Origin: Parabacteroides bouchesdurhonensis
GTDB taxonomy: Bacteria; Bacteroidota; Bacteroidia; Bacteroidales; Tannerellaceae
Length of the DNA stretch: 34,407 nucleotides
Direction of reading: 5' to 3'
Assembly: GCF_900186615.1 (NCBI RefSeq)
Contig: NZ_LT896588.1
Coordinates: 3,020,496-3,054,902, forward strand
Part shown: one piece after another, positions 23,243 to 31,725 of the stretch
Layout of the letters: each line of letters opens with the position of its first letter
How positions within the stretch are numbered: position 1 is the stretch's first letter
The notes under the pieces: model-generated
The model's database searches: none
What the model saw: only the letters and a program-made list of their open reading frames with translations
Told to the model about the DNA's origin: nothing
Made by a program: the position numbers and the translations under genes

Positions 23243-23692
23243 ATGAGAGAACGTATTGTAAAAATTATGGAACGAGAAGGATTAACCCCTTCTAAATTTG
23301 CAGAAGCTATCGGTATCCAACGTTCTGCTATATCACATATTCTAAATGGAAGAAATAATGTGAGTCTAGATGTGTTGACTAAAATATTGGAAAGGTTTAC
23401 TTATGTAGAATCAGACTGGCTTCTTTTTGGTAAAGGCGAAATGATCCGAGAACATGTGTTAACACAACCTGATTTATTTATAAATACGCCAATAAATTCG
23501 TCCAAAGTTACAGATGATTCAGAATATCGCAAGGAAATCATAATTGAGAAGCCTGTTTATGCTTGTAAACAACCTGTAATAGAGCCAATTGTATACCCGG
23601 AGAAGCCTAGTAAAAAAGTAAGCAAAATAATGATATTCTACTCGGATAATACGTATGATACTTTTGTTCCGGAAAAGGACAAGAAAGAATAG
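23243..23692 (+). CDS. XRE-family transcriptional regulator
   Basis: A 149-residue DNA-binding protein. The HTH covers about residues 8-60: KIMEREGLTPSKFAEAIGIQ, SAISHILNGRNNVSLDVL, then TKILERFTYVESDWLLFGKG, which is the standard Bacteroidetes XRE start. The remainder (residues 65-149) is low-complexity and basic, with IMIFYSDNTYDTFVPEK at the end, and has no known effector domain. The long palindrome-rich region before it suggests autoregulation, which is inference. The following pyrK gene has its own promoter 8 bp after the stop, so the two are not clearly one operon. Confidence 0.9.
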   Translation: MRERIVKIMEREGLTPSKFAEAIGIQRSAISHILNGRNNVSLDVLTKILERFTYVESDWLLFGKGEMIREHVLTQPDLFINTPINSSKVTDDSEYRKEIIIEKPVYACKQPVIEPIVYPEKPSKKVSKIMIFYSDNTYDTFVPEKDKKE

Positions 23693-23699
23693 CTAAGCT

Positions 23700-23745
23700 T
23701 TTGATATATACATTATATTCATGTATCTTTGTACTCAAATTGAGT
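23700..23745 (+). promoter_or_regulatory. pyrK-pyrDB promoter with palindrome at the start site
   Basis: TTTG (23700-23703), 20 nt, then TATCTTTG (23724-23731) matches the consensus exactly. Immediately after, ACTCAA-A-TTGAGT (23733-23745) is a perfect 6-bp inverted repeat covering the expected start of transcription, a plausible operator. Confidence 0.78.
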
Positions 23746-23753
23746 AGTCATAT

Positions 23754-24539
23754 ATGAAGAAGTATATTTTAGATATGAAGGTTTCTGAGAATCATCGCCT
23801 TCATAAAAACTATTGCCTATTGAAGTTAACCTCAGATCAGCAGTTGCCAGATATGATTCCCGGGCAATTTGTGGAGGTTCGCGTAGATAACTCTCCTACG
23901 ACATTTCTTCGTCGCCCTATTTCCATTAATTATATAGATAAGGAAGCAAATGAATTATGGTTATTGATACAATTGGTTGGTGACGGTACTAAAAAAATGG
24001 CAGAATATAGGATTGGAGATATTGTAAACATCCTATTGCCTCTTGGTAATGGTTTTACAATTCCTAAATCTGAACAAAAAAAGGAAAAATTATTATTAAT
24101 TGGTGGTGGTGTCGGAACAGCTCCGATGTTATATTTAGGGGCTATATTGAAAAATGCAGGTTTTGAACCTACATTTTTGTTAGGCGCCCGATCGAAAGAT
24201 GATCTATTACAAATAGATCAGTTTGAGCGTTTTGGTACTGTTTATGTTACAACGGAAGATGGTACTTTGGGAGAAAAAGGATACGTTACCAATCATTCGA
24301 TATTAACGGATAAACATTTTGACCGTATTTACACTTGTGGACCGAAACCAATGATGATGGCTGTTGCAAAATATGCCGCTTCCGAATCCATAACATGTGA
24401 AGTCTCTTTGGAAAATACGATGGCATGCGGTATTGGAGCTTGCTTGTGTTGTGTTGAAAAAGACAATCAAGGCCATCATGTGTGTGTATGTACTGAAGGA
24501 CCTGTATTTAATATAAATAAGTTGACATGGCTGAGTTAA
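23754..24539 (+). CDS. pyrK: Dihydroorotate dehydrogenase electron-transfer subunit PyrK
   Basis: A 261-residue FAD and 2Fe-2S subunit that passes electrons from PyrD to NAD in class 1B dihydroorotate dehydrogenase (pyrimidine synthesis). The FAD motif is FLRRPISI, the NAD-binding region [12 protein letters not shown] and [11 protein letters not shown], and the cluster cysteines Cys225, Cys230, Cys233 and Cys244 or Cys246 in [11 protein letters not shown] and HHVCVC. ATG 23754 gives the usual N-terminus. It overlaps pyrD by 13 bp, fitting a stoichiometric complex. Confidence 0.95.
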   Translation: MKKYILDMKVSENHRLHKNYCLLKLTSDQQLPDMIPGQFVEVRVDNSPTTFLRRPISINYIDKEANELWLLIQLVGDGTKKMAEYRIGDIVNILLPLGNGFTIPKSEQKKEKLLLIGGGVGTAPMLYLGAILKNAGFEPTFLLGARSKDDLLQIDQFERFGTVYVTTEDGTLGEKGYVTNHSILTDKHFDRIYTCGPKPMMMAVAKYAASESITCEVSLENTMACGIGACLCCVEKDNQGHHVCVCTEGPVFNINKLTWLS

Positions 24540-25438
24540 ATGTAAACATAGGCGATTTACAGTTGAAAAATCCTGTAATGACGGCATCCGGAACTTTTGG
24601 ATATGGTATAGAATATGCTGATTTGATAGATATTACCCGCCTTGGTGGTATATTTGTGAAGGGAACTACTATTCAACCTCGTGAAGGAAACCTTTATCCT
24701 CGTATGGCGGAAACACCATCAGGGATGTTAAATGCCGTAGGCCTTCAGAATAAAGGAGCTGATTATTTTGCCCAGCATATTTATCCGGAAATAAAAGATA
24801 TTGATACACACATGATTGTAAATGTGAGCGGTTCTTCGGTCGAGACTTACATTCAATGTGCGGAGAAGATTGCCGAATTGGATAAAATACCTGCAATAGA
24901 GCTAAATATTAGCTGTCCGAATGTAAAACAAGGAGGCATGGCCTTTGGTGTTACGTGCGCCGGAGCATCGGAAGTGGTGAAGGCCGTCCGTAAAGTTTAT
25001 CCAAAAACTTTGATAGTAAAGCTTTCCCCAAATGTAACAGACATTACTGAAATAGCCCGGGCGGTGGAAGCAGAAGGTGCTGATTCTGTTTCACTTATTA
25101 ATACAATGCTTGGTATGGCAATAGATGCAGAAAAGAGAAAGCCTATACTGTCTACTATAACCGGAGGCCTTTCAGGACCATGTGTGAAACCTGTAGCTTT
25201 ACGTATGGTATGGCAAACTTACAAAGCCATTAAAATTCCTATTATTGGTTTAGGAGGTATTTCCAATTGGAAAGATGCTGTGGAATTTATGCTGGCAGGT
25301 GCAACAGCTATACAAATAGGAACTTATAATTTTGTAGACCCTACAGTTTCAGTCAAAGTCATAGATGGCTTAAATGAGTATTGCGATCGTCATGGTTTTA
25401 AATCTGTAAAAGAATTGATCGGAGCGCTTGAAGTATAA
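24527..25438 (+). CDS. pyrD: Dihydroorotate dehydrogenase, catalytic subunit (class 1B)
   Basis: A 303-residue FMN enzyme converting dihydroorotate to orotate, NAD-linked through PyrK. Family marks are [38 protein letters not shown] with the catalytic Cys of class 1[11 protein letters not shown], and the FMN phosphate loop [19 protein letters not shown]. Its start lies inside pyrK, so translation is coupled. A strong terminator follows 22 bp after the stop. Intact. Confidence 0.96.
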   Translation: MAELNVNIGDLQLKNPVMTASGTFGYGIEYADLIDITRLGGIFVKGTTIQPREGNLYPRMAETPSGMLNAVGLQNKGADYFAQHIYPEIKDIDTHMIVNVSGSSVETYIQCAEKIAELDKIPAIELNISCPNVKQGGMAFGVTCAGASEVVKAVRKVYPKTLIVKLSPNVTDITEIARAVEAEGADSVSLINTMLGMAIDAEKRKPILSTITGGLSGPCVKPVALRMVWQTYKAIKIPIIGLGGISNWKDAVEFMLAGATAIQIGTYNFVDPTVSVKVIDGLNEYCDRHGFKSVKELIGALEV

Positions 25439-25459
25439 TTAATATTCCAATTATAGAAG

Positions 25460-25502
25460 AAAGAGAGTGATTTTTATGTGTCATAAGATCACTCTCTTTT
25501 TA
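25460..25502 (+). terminator. Terminator of pyrK-pyrD
   Basis: AAAGAGAGTGAT (25460-25471) pairs perfectly with ATCACTCTCTTT (25488-25499), with a T-run after it. Confidence 0.92.
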
Positions 25503-25564
25503 TTTGATTAATAGATTTATGTCAACTTATTTAGTTGTATTGAAAACTTTTTGTTTTGTAATGA

Positions 25565-25593
25565 TTTGTTTTATTAATAATATGCTACATTTG
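25565..25593 (+). promoter_or_regulatory. Candidate purU promoter
   Basis: TACATTTG (25586-25593) is a consensus -7 box 43 bp before the ATG. TTTG at 25565-25568 is 17 nt upstream, a little short of the normal 19-21. Confidence 0.5.
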
Positions 25594-25636
25594 TCGCATG
25601 TAAATATTAATTATGAAGAATTAAAAACAACCAGTT

Positions 25637-26491
25637 ATGAGTACTGCAAAGTTATTGTTACATTGTCCGGATACACCTGGAATTTTGGCAGATGTAACCA
25701 ACTTTATTACGGTAAACAAGGGTAATATTATTTATTTGGATCAATATGTAGACCACGTAGAAAATATCTTTTTCATGCGAATAGAGTGGGAACTAAAAGA
25801 TTTTTTTATACCAAAGGAAAAAATACATGAATATATTGATACACTATATGCCCAGAAATACAATATGAGTTTCAGGTTATATTTCTCGGATGATAAACCA
25901 CGGATGGCGATCTTTGTTTCAAAGATGTCTCATTGTCTGTTTGATATGCTGGCACGTTATACGGCAGGAGAATGGAATGTTGAAATACCTTTAATCATAA
26001 GTAATCATAAAGATTTAGAGCCTGTTGCAGAGAGATTCAGTATTCCTTTTTACCACTTTCCGATTACAAAAGAAACAAAAGAAGAACAAGAGCAGAAAGA
26101 ATTGGCTTTGCTGACGGAATATAAGGTGAATTTTATTGTCTTGGCTCGTTATATGCAAGTTGTTTCAGAGCAAATGATTAATGAATATCCGAACCGTATT
26201 ATAAATATTCATCATTCTTTTCTTCCGGCTTTTATGGGTGCAAAACCTTATCATGCTGCTTTTGAAAGAGGTGTGAAGATTATTGGTGCAACTAGTCATT
26301 ATGTAACGACAGAACTCGATGCCGGACCTATTATTGAGCAAGATGTAGTACGTATAACTCATAAAGACACTATCAGTGATTTAGTCAATAAGGGAAAAGA
26401 TCTGGAAAAAATAGTATTATCCCGTGCCGTTCAAAAGCATATAGAACGAAAAATTTTGGCTTATAAAAATAAGACAGTTATTTTTAATTAG
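25637..26491 (+). CDS. purU: Formyltetrahydrofolate deformylase
   Basis: A 284-residue enzyme releasing formate from 10-formyl-THF, which balances one-carbon units and feeds formate to PurT. The N-terminal ACT domain (LLLHCPDTPGILADVTNFIT) is followed by the formyltransferase domain: MAIFVSKMSHCLFDML, RIINIHHSFLPAF (catalytic Asn and His) and TTELDAGPIIEQD (Asp). ATG 25637 fits the promoter and family start; a frame beginning at 25504 is an overlapping shadow. A bidirectional terminator follows. Confidence 0.95.
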   Translation: MSTAKLLLHCPDTPGILADVTNFITVNKGNIIYLDQYVDHVENIFFMRIEWELKDFFIPKEKIHEYIDTLYAQKYNMSFRLYFSDDKPRMAIFVSKMSHCLFDMLARYTAGEWNVEIPLIISNHKDLEPVAERFSIPFYHFPITKETKEEQEQKELALLTEYKVNFIVLARYMQVVSEQMINEYPNRIINIHHSFLPAFMGAKPYHAAFERGVKIIGATSHYVTTELDAGPIIEQDVVRITHKDTISDLVNKGKDLEKIVLSRAVQKHIERKILAYKNKTVIFN

Positions 26492-26509
26492 TGAGATTCT
26501 CTTTGTCGT

Positions 26510-26566
26510 AAAAAAAAGTTCCTTTCGGAAGAAATTTTAATTTCTCTCGAAAGGAATTTAATTTTC
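26510..26566. terminator. Bidirectional terminator between purU and exonuclease III
   Basis: TTCCTTTCG (26519-26527) pairs with CGAAAGGAA (26548-26556), and AGAAATT with AATTTCT inside it. Eight A on the left give a U-run for the minus gene; TTTAATTTTC on the right serves purU. Confidence 0.88.
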
Positions 26567-26579
26567 TCTTGGATAGACC

Positions 26580-27347
26580 TTATTTCTCTTTTATTTCTAA
26601 TACAGCCGGACAGTGGTCCGAATGGACTGCATTATTCAAAATATAAGCATCTTTAAGTAATGGTTCCATTGCTTTAGTAACCATACAATAGTCTATTCTC
26701 CATCCTTTGTTTTTGGCTCTGGAATTAAACCGGTAACTCCACCATGTATATTCTTGTTTTTCTGGATGCAGGGTCCGGAATGTATCAACGAAACCTGCCG
26801 ATAAAAAACGTGTCATCCACTCCCTTTCTTCCGGAAGGAAACCACTGTTGGTTGCATTACGTATAGGATCATGAATATCAATAGGTTCATGGCATATATT
26901 ATAATCTCCGCATAAAATTAGTTTAGGACGAGATTTTGTCAACTCAACAACATAATTTTGAAAATCTTCTAGCCAAATCATCTTAAAACCTTGTCTTTCA
27001 TCGCCGCTTGTACCAGACGGGTGATATACGCTTACTACAGAAATATCTCCGAAATCGGCTCGAATAAAACGACCTTCATTATCATATTTTTCTATTCCTA
27101 TGCCATATTCAACATGATCCGGATTGATTCTGGTAAGTATCGCTACGCCACTATAGCCTTTTTTCTGGGCACTGAAAAGGTATGATTTATATCCAAGATT
27201 TTCAAATGCTTCAGCAGGAAATTGATCGGGTTGAAGTTTGGTTTCTTGTAAACAAAGTACATCTGGCTGTTCTTGGGCCAACCATTCGGGTAAACCTTTT
27301 CCTACAGCGGCTCTTAAGCCATTTACGTTATATGTTATAATTTTCAA
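26580..27347 (-). CDS. xth: Exodeoxyribonuclease III (AP endonuclease)
   Basis: A 255-residue EEP-fold nuclease that cuts at abasic sites and degrades 3' ends in base-excision repair. The motifs are ITYNVNGLRAA, LCLQETKLQ (metal-binding Glu), GDYNICHEPID (Asp and Asn), and the final HSDHCPAVLEI (Ser-Asp-His). All catalytic residues are present. It faces purU and shares its terminator. A minus-strand TATCTTTG (27391-27384) is the likely -7 box. exoA is the equivalent name in Gram-positives. Confidence 0.95.
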   Translation of the reverse strand: MKIITYNVNGLRAAVGKGLPEWLAQEQPDVLCLQETKLQPDQFPAEAFENLGYKSYLFSAQKKGYSGVAILTRINPDHVEYGIGIEKYDNEGRFIRADFGDISVVSVYHPSGTSGDERQGFKMIWLEDFQNYVVELTKSRPKLILCGDYNICHEPIDIHDPIRNATNSGFLPEEREWMTRFLSAGFVDTFRTLHPEKQEYTWWSYRFNSRAKNKGWRIDYCMVTKAMEPLLKDAYILNNAVHSDHCPAVLEIKEK

Positions 27348-27476
27348 TTCTTATAAGTTTTAAAAGTGAATAATGTTCTGTTTCAAAGATACAAACTTTT
27401 GACCATTTTATGTTGTTTTAAATCTATATGGAATATAAATTATATCTATATATTTGTGATAAAATATAGAATAAGC

Positions 27477-28181
27477 ATGTTTGAAGAACTACAAGATATA
27501 TTAAATAGTACTGCGATAACTCCCTCTACTGCAACTATTAGGCTAGCCATTAGCTTTTTACTCGGTGCAGTTATTGGCATAGAACGTCAATTTAGAAGAC
27601 GTGATGCCGGTATGCGTACATTTACGCTAATATGTATGGGATCTGCGGCTGCCATGCTAATATCTATATGGATACCTCAGAGTTATCCTAACTTTTTGAA
27701 TGGAGATCCGGGGAGAATTGCTGCACAAGTATTAACCGGTATCGGTTTTTTAGGCGCAGGAGCCATTATACAAAGTCATGGCAGTATTCACGGACTTACT
27801 ACGGCAGCCTGTATTTGGGTGATGGCCGTTATTGGATTGGCAGTAGGAGCGGGAATGTTTTTAGCCGCATGTATAACAACTGCTTTCGCCTTATTCGTAT
27901 TAATCTCATTGGAGCGTTTGGAGAAAAGAATGTTTCTGGATGGAGTTAATAAAATACTTACTATTACATGCTCAACATCTACTCCCGATTTGAAAGGTAT
28001 ACGTCGTATTTTGGAAGAGAAAAATATTTTTATTGTAAGCCTTTCTTATGAGCATAACTATGAAAAAAATATATCTATAATTACCTATAAGGTAAATGTA
28101 AAATCCAAGTCCTCGTACAGTGATTTATTCTCAGAAATACGAAAACTTGGATATATAACTCAAATTAAATTATTAGCATAA
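27477..28181 (+). CDS. MgtC/SapB family membrane protein
   Basis: A 234-residue inner-membrane protein of the MgtC family, which is linked to Mg2+ limitation and membrane potential control. The signature RLAISFLLGAVIGIERQFRR with AGMRTFTLICMGSA is followed by hydrophobic helices (GIGFLGAGAIIQ, TTAACIWVMAVIGLAVGAG) and a C-terminal ACT-like soluble part. I chose ATG 27477 because a TATATTTG box at 27449-27456 would lie inside the longer frame from 27366. The stop is 6 bp from the stop of the convergent gene. Confidence 0.92.
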   Translation: MFEELQDILNSTAITPSTATIRLAISFLLGAVIGIERQFRRRDAGMRTFTLICMGSAAAMLISIWIPQSYPNFLNGDPGRIAAQVLTGIGFLGAGAIIQSHGSIHGLTTAACIWVMAVIGLAVGAGMFLAACITTAFALFVLISLERLEKRMFLDGVNKILTITCSTSTPDLKGIRRILEEKNIFIVSLSYEHNYEKNISIITYKVNVKSKSSYSDLFSEIRKLGYITQIKLLA

Positions 28182-28204
28182 GGAGATTTATTCCAATTCT
28201 CCTT
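28180..28204. terminator. Hairpin shared by two convergent gene ends
   Basis: AAGGAGA pairs perfectly with TCTCCTT around an 11-nt loop. It overlaps the end of the MgtC gene and the last codons of the opposite gene. Confidence 0.55.
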
Positions 28205-28661
28205 TCAGCATTCGTCCGGCTATTCGTGCAGCATCTTCAATATATTTACTGCAGGGACGTTTTGCGTAATATTCAGATGTACGTTCTTCCGGAGTTGGTT
28301 CTGTAGATGCCGCCGCTGCTGCGGGTAGAAGTTGGCGACAGATAATTGTTTCATGTTTTTCTTTAAATAGAGCAGCCATTTTCTGTACCATGGCATAATT
28401 TCTTGTACGTGCTTCTTTATCATGTACATCTAATACCGGGTATTTGAAACCTGCAAGCATAGACATGGCACTGATTGTTCCGCATACTTCTCTCATACGT
28501 CCCATGCCACCTCCAAAAGATACAGACATTTTTTTAGCCATATCTAAATCCATTTCAAATATGTCGGCATAGGCCAAAAATACAGATTGGGCACAATTAT
28601 ATCCGGCTGCAAAGTTTTCAGTGGCTTGCTTTACACGTTCTTCAACATCAAAGTCTTTCAT
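28188..28661 (-). CDS. C_GCAxxG_C_C family protein
   Basis: A 157-residue cysteine-motif protein of the C_GCAxxG_C_C family, often found with redox and metal enzymes in anaerobes; function unproven. The motif cysteines are present: GYNCAQSVFLAY, MREVCGTISAMS, ETIICRQLL and RPCSKYIEDAA, with the glycine-rich FGGGMGRM before the second. ATG is at 28661, 15 bp downstream of the Dabb gene, so it is the third gene of the serB cluster. Confidence 0.9.
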   Translation of the reverse strand: MKDFDVEERVKQATENFAAGYNCAQSVFLAYADIFEMDLDMAKKMSVSFGGGMGRMREVCGTISAMSMLAGFKYPVLDVHDKEARTRNYAMVQKMAALFKEKHETIICRQLLPAAAAASTEPTPEERTSEYYAKRPCSKYIEDAARIAGRMLKGELE

Positions 28662-28676
28662 AATAGGATAAGATAC

Positions 28677-28979
28677 TTAAAACTTATAGTCAACGCATGC
28701 TCTGTCAGCTTTTACCGGTCCGATAATGCCTTTTGATACGGCAACATGCTCAGGATGATTAGCATATGTGTTTACATCTTCCAGTGTGTCTAACTCTGTT
28801 GTAAGTATAATATCCCAAGTTTCTGCCGGATTGATATTAAAATCTACATGAATAAACCGTAAAACATCAATCTTGTCGATCAGCGCTTCCAACTTTTCTT
28901 TAATTTCTTGCATTTTAGCTTGTTTTTCGGCTGGAGTAGAAAACTCTGTCAGCTTAAACATCACAATATGTCTAACCAT
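28677..28979 (-). CDS. Stress-responsive A/B barrel (Dabb) protein
   Basis: A 100-residue single Dabb domain, a dimeric ferredoxin-like barrel. MVRHIVMFKL at the start, the DVLRFIHVDFNINP strand and HPEHVAVSKGIIGPVKADRACVDY at the end (the HP.H motif) are typical. The biochemical role is unknown. It lies between serB (23 bp) and the C_GCAxxG_C_C gene (15 bp), in the same direction. Confidence 0.9.
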   Translation of the reverse strand: MVRHIVMFKLTEFSTPAEKQAKMQEIKEKLEALIDKIDVLRFIHVDFNINPAETWDIILTTELDTLEDVNTYANHPEHVAVSKGIIGPVKADRACVDYKF

Positions 28980-29002
28980 AATTCTTGTTATTTTTTTGAT
29001 TA

Positions 29003-30229
29003 TTATATTTTCTCGTCTAAGTACGAATCTTTATATCCTAAGAAGTATAAAATACCATCCAAACCAATTGTTGATATAGATTGCTTGGCTGTTGCTTTTA
29101 CTTTGGGTTTTGCATGGAAAGCAATACCCAGTCCGGCAGCACTGATCATTGGAAGGTCATTTGCTCCGTCACCAACGGCAACCGTTTGGCGAATATCCAC
29201 ATTCTCTACCTGAGCTATCAGACGAAGTAATTCGGCTTTACGCTTACCATCCACAATATCACCAATGTAGTTACCTGTAAGTTTTCCGTCCACAACCTCT
29301 AGCTCGTTAGCATATACATAGTCTATATTATACTTTTGTTTTAAATAATTACCAAAGTATGTAAATCCTCCGGATAGAATAGCGATCTTAAAACCAACCT
29401 TTTTAAGAATACGCATTAATCGGTCTACTCCTTCAGTTATAGGCAGGTTTTCCGCAATCTCTTGCATGACAGAAACATCCAAACCCTTCAATAAAGCACA
29501 GCGCTGGCGGAAACTTTCGCAGAAATCAATTTCTCCCCGCATTGCAGATTCTGTAATAGCTTTTACTTTATCGCCTATACCGAATCGCATCGCAAGCTCG
29601 TCAATAACTTCTGTTTCAATTAATGTAGAATCCATATCGAAGCATATCAAACGGCGCATGCGTCGATACATACTTTCTTCTTGAAAAGAAATATCCATTT
29701 CCTGTTCAGATGAAAGCTGCATAAAGTCGGCCTTCATCTGCTCTTTATCCTTAGGTGTTCCGCGTACGGAAAATTCTACACTAGCTTTAGGTGTACGGGC
29801 ATTTTCATCCAAAGGAATACGACCTGTAAGACGCTTAATATCATCTATATTCATGTCTTGTTCTGCTACAATACGCGAAACGCCTGCAATCTGTTTGGCG
29901 GTCAGCTTACGTCCCAATATAGTAATGATATAGCGGTTTTTACCCTGCATGCTAACCCATTTGCTGTATTCTTCTTCGGAAATAGGGTTAAAGCGGATAT
30001 TTACATCCAGTTCATAACTCTTAAATAAGAGTTCTTTCAATATATCACCCGAATTACCTTCTGTACTTTGGAACAAAATACCCAATGATAAATGATTATG
30101 TATATCAGCTTGCCCGATATCAAGAATAACGGCATTGTTTTTTGCCAATATTTCTGTTAAGGCGGCTGTTACTCCGGGTCGATCTGTTCCGTTTATATTA
30201 ATCAGTATTATTTCGTCTTTAGGTATCAT
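29003..30229 (-). CDS. serB: Phosphoserine phosphatase with two ACT domains
   Basis: A 408-residue HAD-family enzyme doing the last step of serine synthesis. Two N-terminal ACT domains (INGTDRPGVTAALTEILA and IITILGRKLTAKQIAGV) suggest feedback by serine. The HAD domain has CFDMDSTLIETEVIDEL (DxDxT nucleophile), ILSGGFTYF (Ser), and GDGANDLPMISAAGLGIAFH (acidic pair). The first gene of a three-gene cluster; a minus-strand TACCTTTG (30254-30247) is the probable -7 box, 17 bp before the ATG. Confidence 0.95.
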   Translation of the reverse strand: MIPKDEIILININGTDRPGVTAALTEILAKNNAVILDIGQADIHNHLSLGILFQSTEGNSGDILKELLFKSYELDVNIRFNPISEEEYSKWVSMQGKNRYIITILGRKLTAKQIAGVSRIVAEQDMNIDDIKRLTGRIPLDENARTPKASVEFSVRGTPKDKEQMKADFMQLSSEQEMDISFQEESMYRRMRRLICFDMDSTLIETEVIDELAMRFGIGDKVKAITESAMRGEIDFCESFRQRCALLKGLDVSVMQEIAENLPITEGVDRLMRILKKVGFKIAILSGGFTYFGNYLKQKYNIDYVYANELEVVDGKLTGNYIGDIVDGKRKAELLRLIAQVENVDIRQTVAVGDGANDLPMISAAGLGIAFHAKPKVKATAKQSISTIGLDGILYFLGYKDSYLDEKI

Positions 30230-30300
30230 AATAAAAATTTATCGGGCAAAGGTACATAAGAAATAAAGAAATATATGATATTATATTAAACAATTTTCCC

Positions 30301-30308
30301 TATATTTG
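30301..30308 (+). promoter_or_regulatory. Candidate -7 box for the 30377 gene
   Basis: TATATTTG matches TAnnTTTG; no good -33 is seen. It implies a leader of about 60 nt, which contains CCTG/CAGG pairing around ACCGG. Confidence 0.45.
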
Positions 30309-30376
30309 TTTTATCACAGTAGAGTATCGTTTAACTGAGAACCTGGCAACCTTAATAAGTCCTGACCGGCAGGCAA

Positions 30377-30922
30377 ATGAAAATGAGAATCCAATTTGAA
30401 ATTAAGGAAAAGTTGCCTGAAATAATAGCAGAAGTATTACATTCAGACAAATGGCTGACTCTTGTAAAAGAAGAAAAACAGGGATTAAAACGAGTTACTA
30501 TTAAAGACCCGTATTTTGACTCGGAAGCTTCGGTTGACATTTGGGAAAAAGAAGTCCATATTACAACGGCTTGGTCTAATTACACATACCGCATTTATAC
30601 CAGAGGTGATTCGGTGTGGTGTGAATATATTGGGGCTTACCGTGGTTTATTGGAACAGAATCTTTTACCAATAATAACGCCTAAGGAAAATATTCTTGAT
30701 TCGGAAGTTTTGGATAGTTCTTTGTTTGGAGATAAGAAAGATTCTTTACGTAATTATAGTACAGAGAATCTGAAATTGAAAAACTTCCGCCGTGACAACT
30801 TTCAAGGAGAAAGTGTCTTGGCTTCTCCACAAGATCACCCTAAAGTTGTGTATGATGAATTTATCAATGAAGGCGTACCGTTGCCTCCACTTGAAGACAT
30901 AAAGAAAAAGTCTGGTAATTAA
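30377..30922 (+). CDS. Conserved-looking cytoplasmic protein of unknown function
   Basis: I do not recognise the family of this 181-residue protein. There is no signal peptide or membrane helix. The first 110 residues look like a compact alpha/beta fold: RIQFEIKEKLPEIIAEVL, KRVTIKDPYFDSEASVDI and WSNYTYRIYTRGDSVWCEYI. The C-terminal 70 residues are polar and probably flexible (SLRNYSTENLKLKNFRR). It has a clear start, a -7 box and a terminator that overlaps the last codons, so it is a single-gene unit. It is convergent with the ABC operon. Confidence 0.75.
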   Translation: MKMRIQFEIKEKLPEIIAEVLHSDKWLTLVKEEKQGLKRVTIKDPYFDSEASVDIWEKEVHITTAWSNYTYRIYTRGDSVWCEYIGAYRGLLEQNLLPIITPKENILDSEVLDSSLFGDKKDSLRNYSTENLKLKNFRRDNFQGESVLASPQDHPKVVYDEFINEGVPLPPLEDIKKKSGN

Positions 30923-30937
30923 TTACCAGACTTTTTT
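30905..30937. terminator. Perfect 32-bp palindromic bidirectional terminator
   Basis: The half AAAAAGTCTGGTAATT (30905-30920) is followed by its exact reverse complement (30921-30936). It includes the stop codon of the plus gene and ends 4 bp from the stop of the minus gene. A-runs and T-runs at both ends suit both strands. Confidence 0.92.
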
Positions 30938-30940
30938 GTT

Positions 30941-31348
30941 TTATCTTATCCATATTTCCTGATCGTTCAATATAATCTTTTTGAGATTGTTTATTCGTAT
31001 GTGGAGTGTAAGATTTTTATCTTGTCCGGACTCTATTGCACCTTTAACAATCAATGTAGAATCTCTTCCACTCACTTCAGGCAAATACTGTTTTGTCCCC
31101 TTGTAATATAAGTAAGTGAAATCATTTTTTGTGCTGAGAGTAGGTGTTCTATAGACCGGAATGAATGTCGTATCAACTTTTATATCATCAGGTTTCAGGG
31201 TCGGATTATCTATCTGTAAAACTTTTATGTAACCAAAATCGGTGTAAGACTTGTCTACGGGAATAAAATTCGATATACCGAAAATAAGTAATGGTACGAA
31301 GTATAATATTGCCAGCAAACTGAAAAATATAATATTGCTTCGTTTCAT
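30941..31348 (-). CDS. Membrane-anchored protein, last gene of the ABC operon
   Basis: A 135-residue protein with one N-terminal membrane segment (IIFFSLLAILYFVPLLIF) and an extracytoplasmic beta-rich tail (FGYIKVLQIDNPTLKPDDIK, DSTLIVKGAIESGQ, then LHIRINNLKKI). I do not know the family. It starts 8 bp after the GntR gene, so it belongs to the operon, and may sense or bind a substrate at the cell surface. Not an obvious lipoprotein. Confidence 0.75.
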   Translation of the reverse strand: MKRSNIIFFSLLAILYFVPLLIFGISNFIPVDKSYTDFGYIKVLQIDNPTLKPDDIKVDTTFIPVYRTPTLSTKNDFTYLYYKGTKQYLPEVSGRDSTLIVKGAIESGQDKNLTLHIRINNLKKIILNDQEIWIR

Positions 31349-31356
31349 AATTGTAT

Positions 31357-31725
31357 TTATTTAGTTGTAGATATATATAATGTATAAGCTTTTGTAAGTT
31401 CGTCCAAACCTACGCCAAGCAATTGCATTTCCTTAAATACGGCGGGAAGAACTTCGTCTACAAATTGATTATGACGCATTTGTCGTATTTTGTGTTCAGC
31501 TTCCGGAGAGATAAAGTATCCGATACCGCGTTTATTATAGATAATATTGTTGGTCTGCAAACGTTCAAAAGAACGCATTACCGTATTCGGATTCACTTCC
31601 ATTTCCACTGCCAGTTCCCGCACGGAGGGAATACGGCTATCTGTCATATATTCTCCGCTCAATACCCGGTCGCAAATACGATCGGCTATCTGTATAAATA
31701 TGGATTGACTTGTATGATAATTCAT
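31357..31725 (-). CDS. GntR-family regulator, YtrA subfamily
   Basis: A 122-residue regulator. The winged helix is clear: QIADRICDRVLSGEYMTDSR, PSVRELAVEMEVNPNTVMRS, then FERLQTNNIIYNKRG. A short C-terminal dimerisation helix follows rather than a large effector domain, the mark of the YtrA subfamily. Such regulators repress ABC transporter operons, often responding to cell-wall-active compounds in Firmicutes. It overlaps the permease gene by 4 bp (31722-31725). A matching inverted-repeat site lies before the operon at 33332-33355. Confidence 0.93.
   Translation of the reverse strand: MNYHTSQSIFIQIADRICDRVLSGEYMTDSRIPSVRELAVEMEVNPNTVMRSFERLQTNNIIYNKRGIGYFISPEAEHKIRQMRHNQFVDEVLPAVFKEMQLLGVGLDELTKAYTLYISTTK

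Noticed and set aside
25504-25725. 73-codon frame before purU
   Set aside because: It overlaps purU in another frame and spans its promoter.
30320-30376. CTGAGA and paired bases suggesting a TPP-type riboswitch
   Set aside because: Only the six-base match is present; the other conserved TPP blocks are missing and the downstream gene has no link to thiamine.
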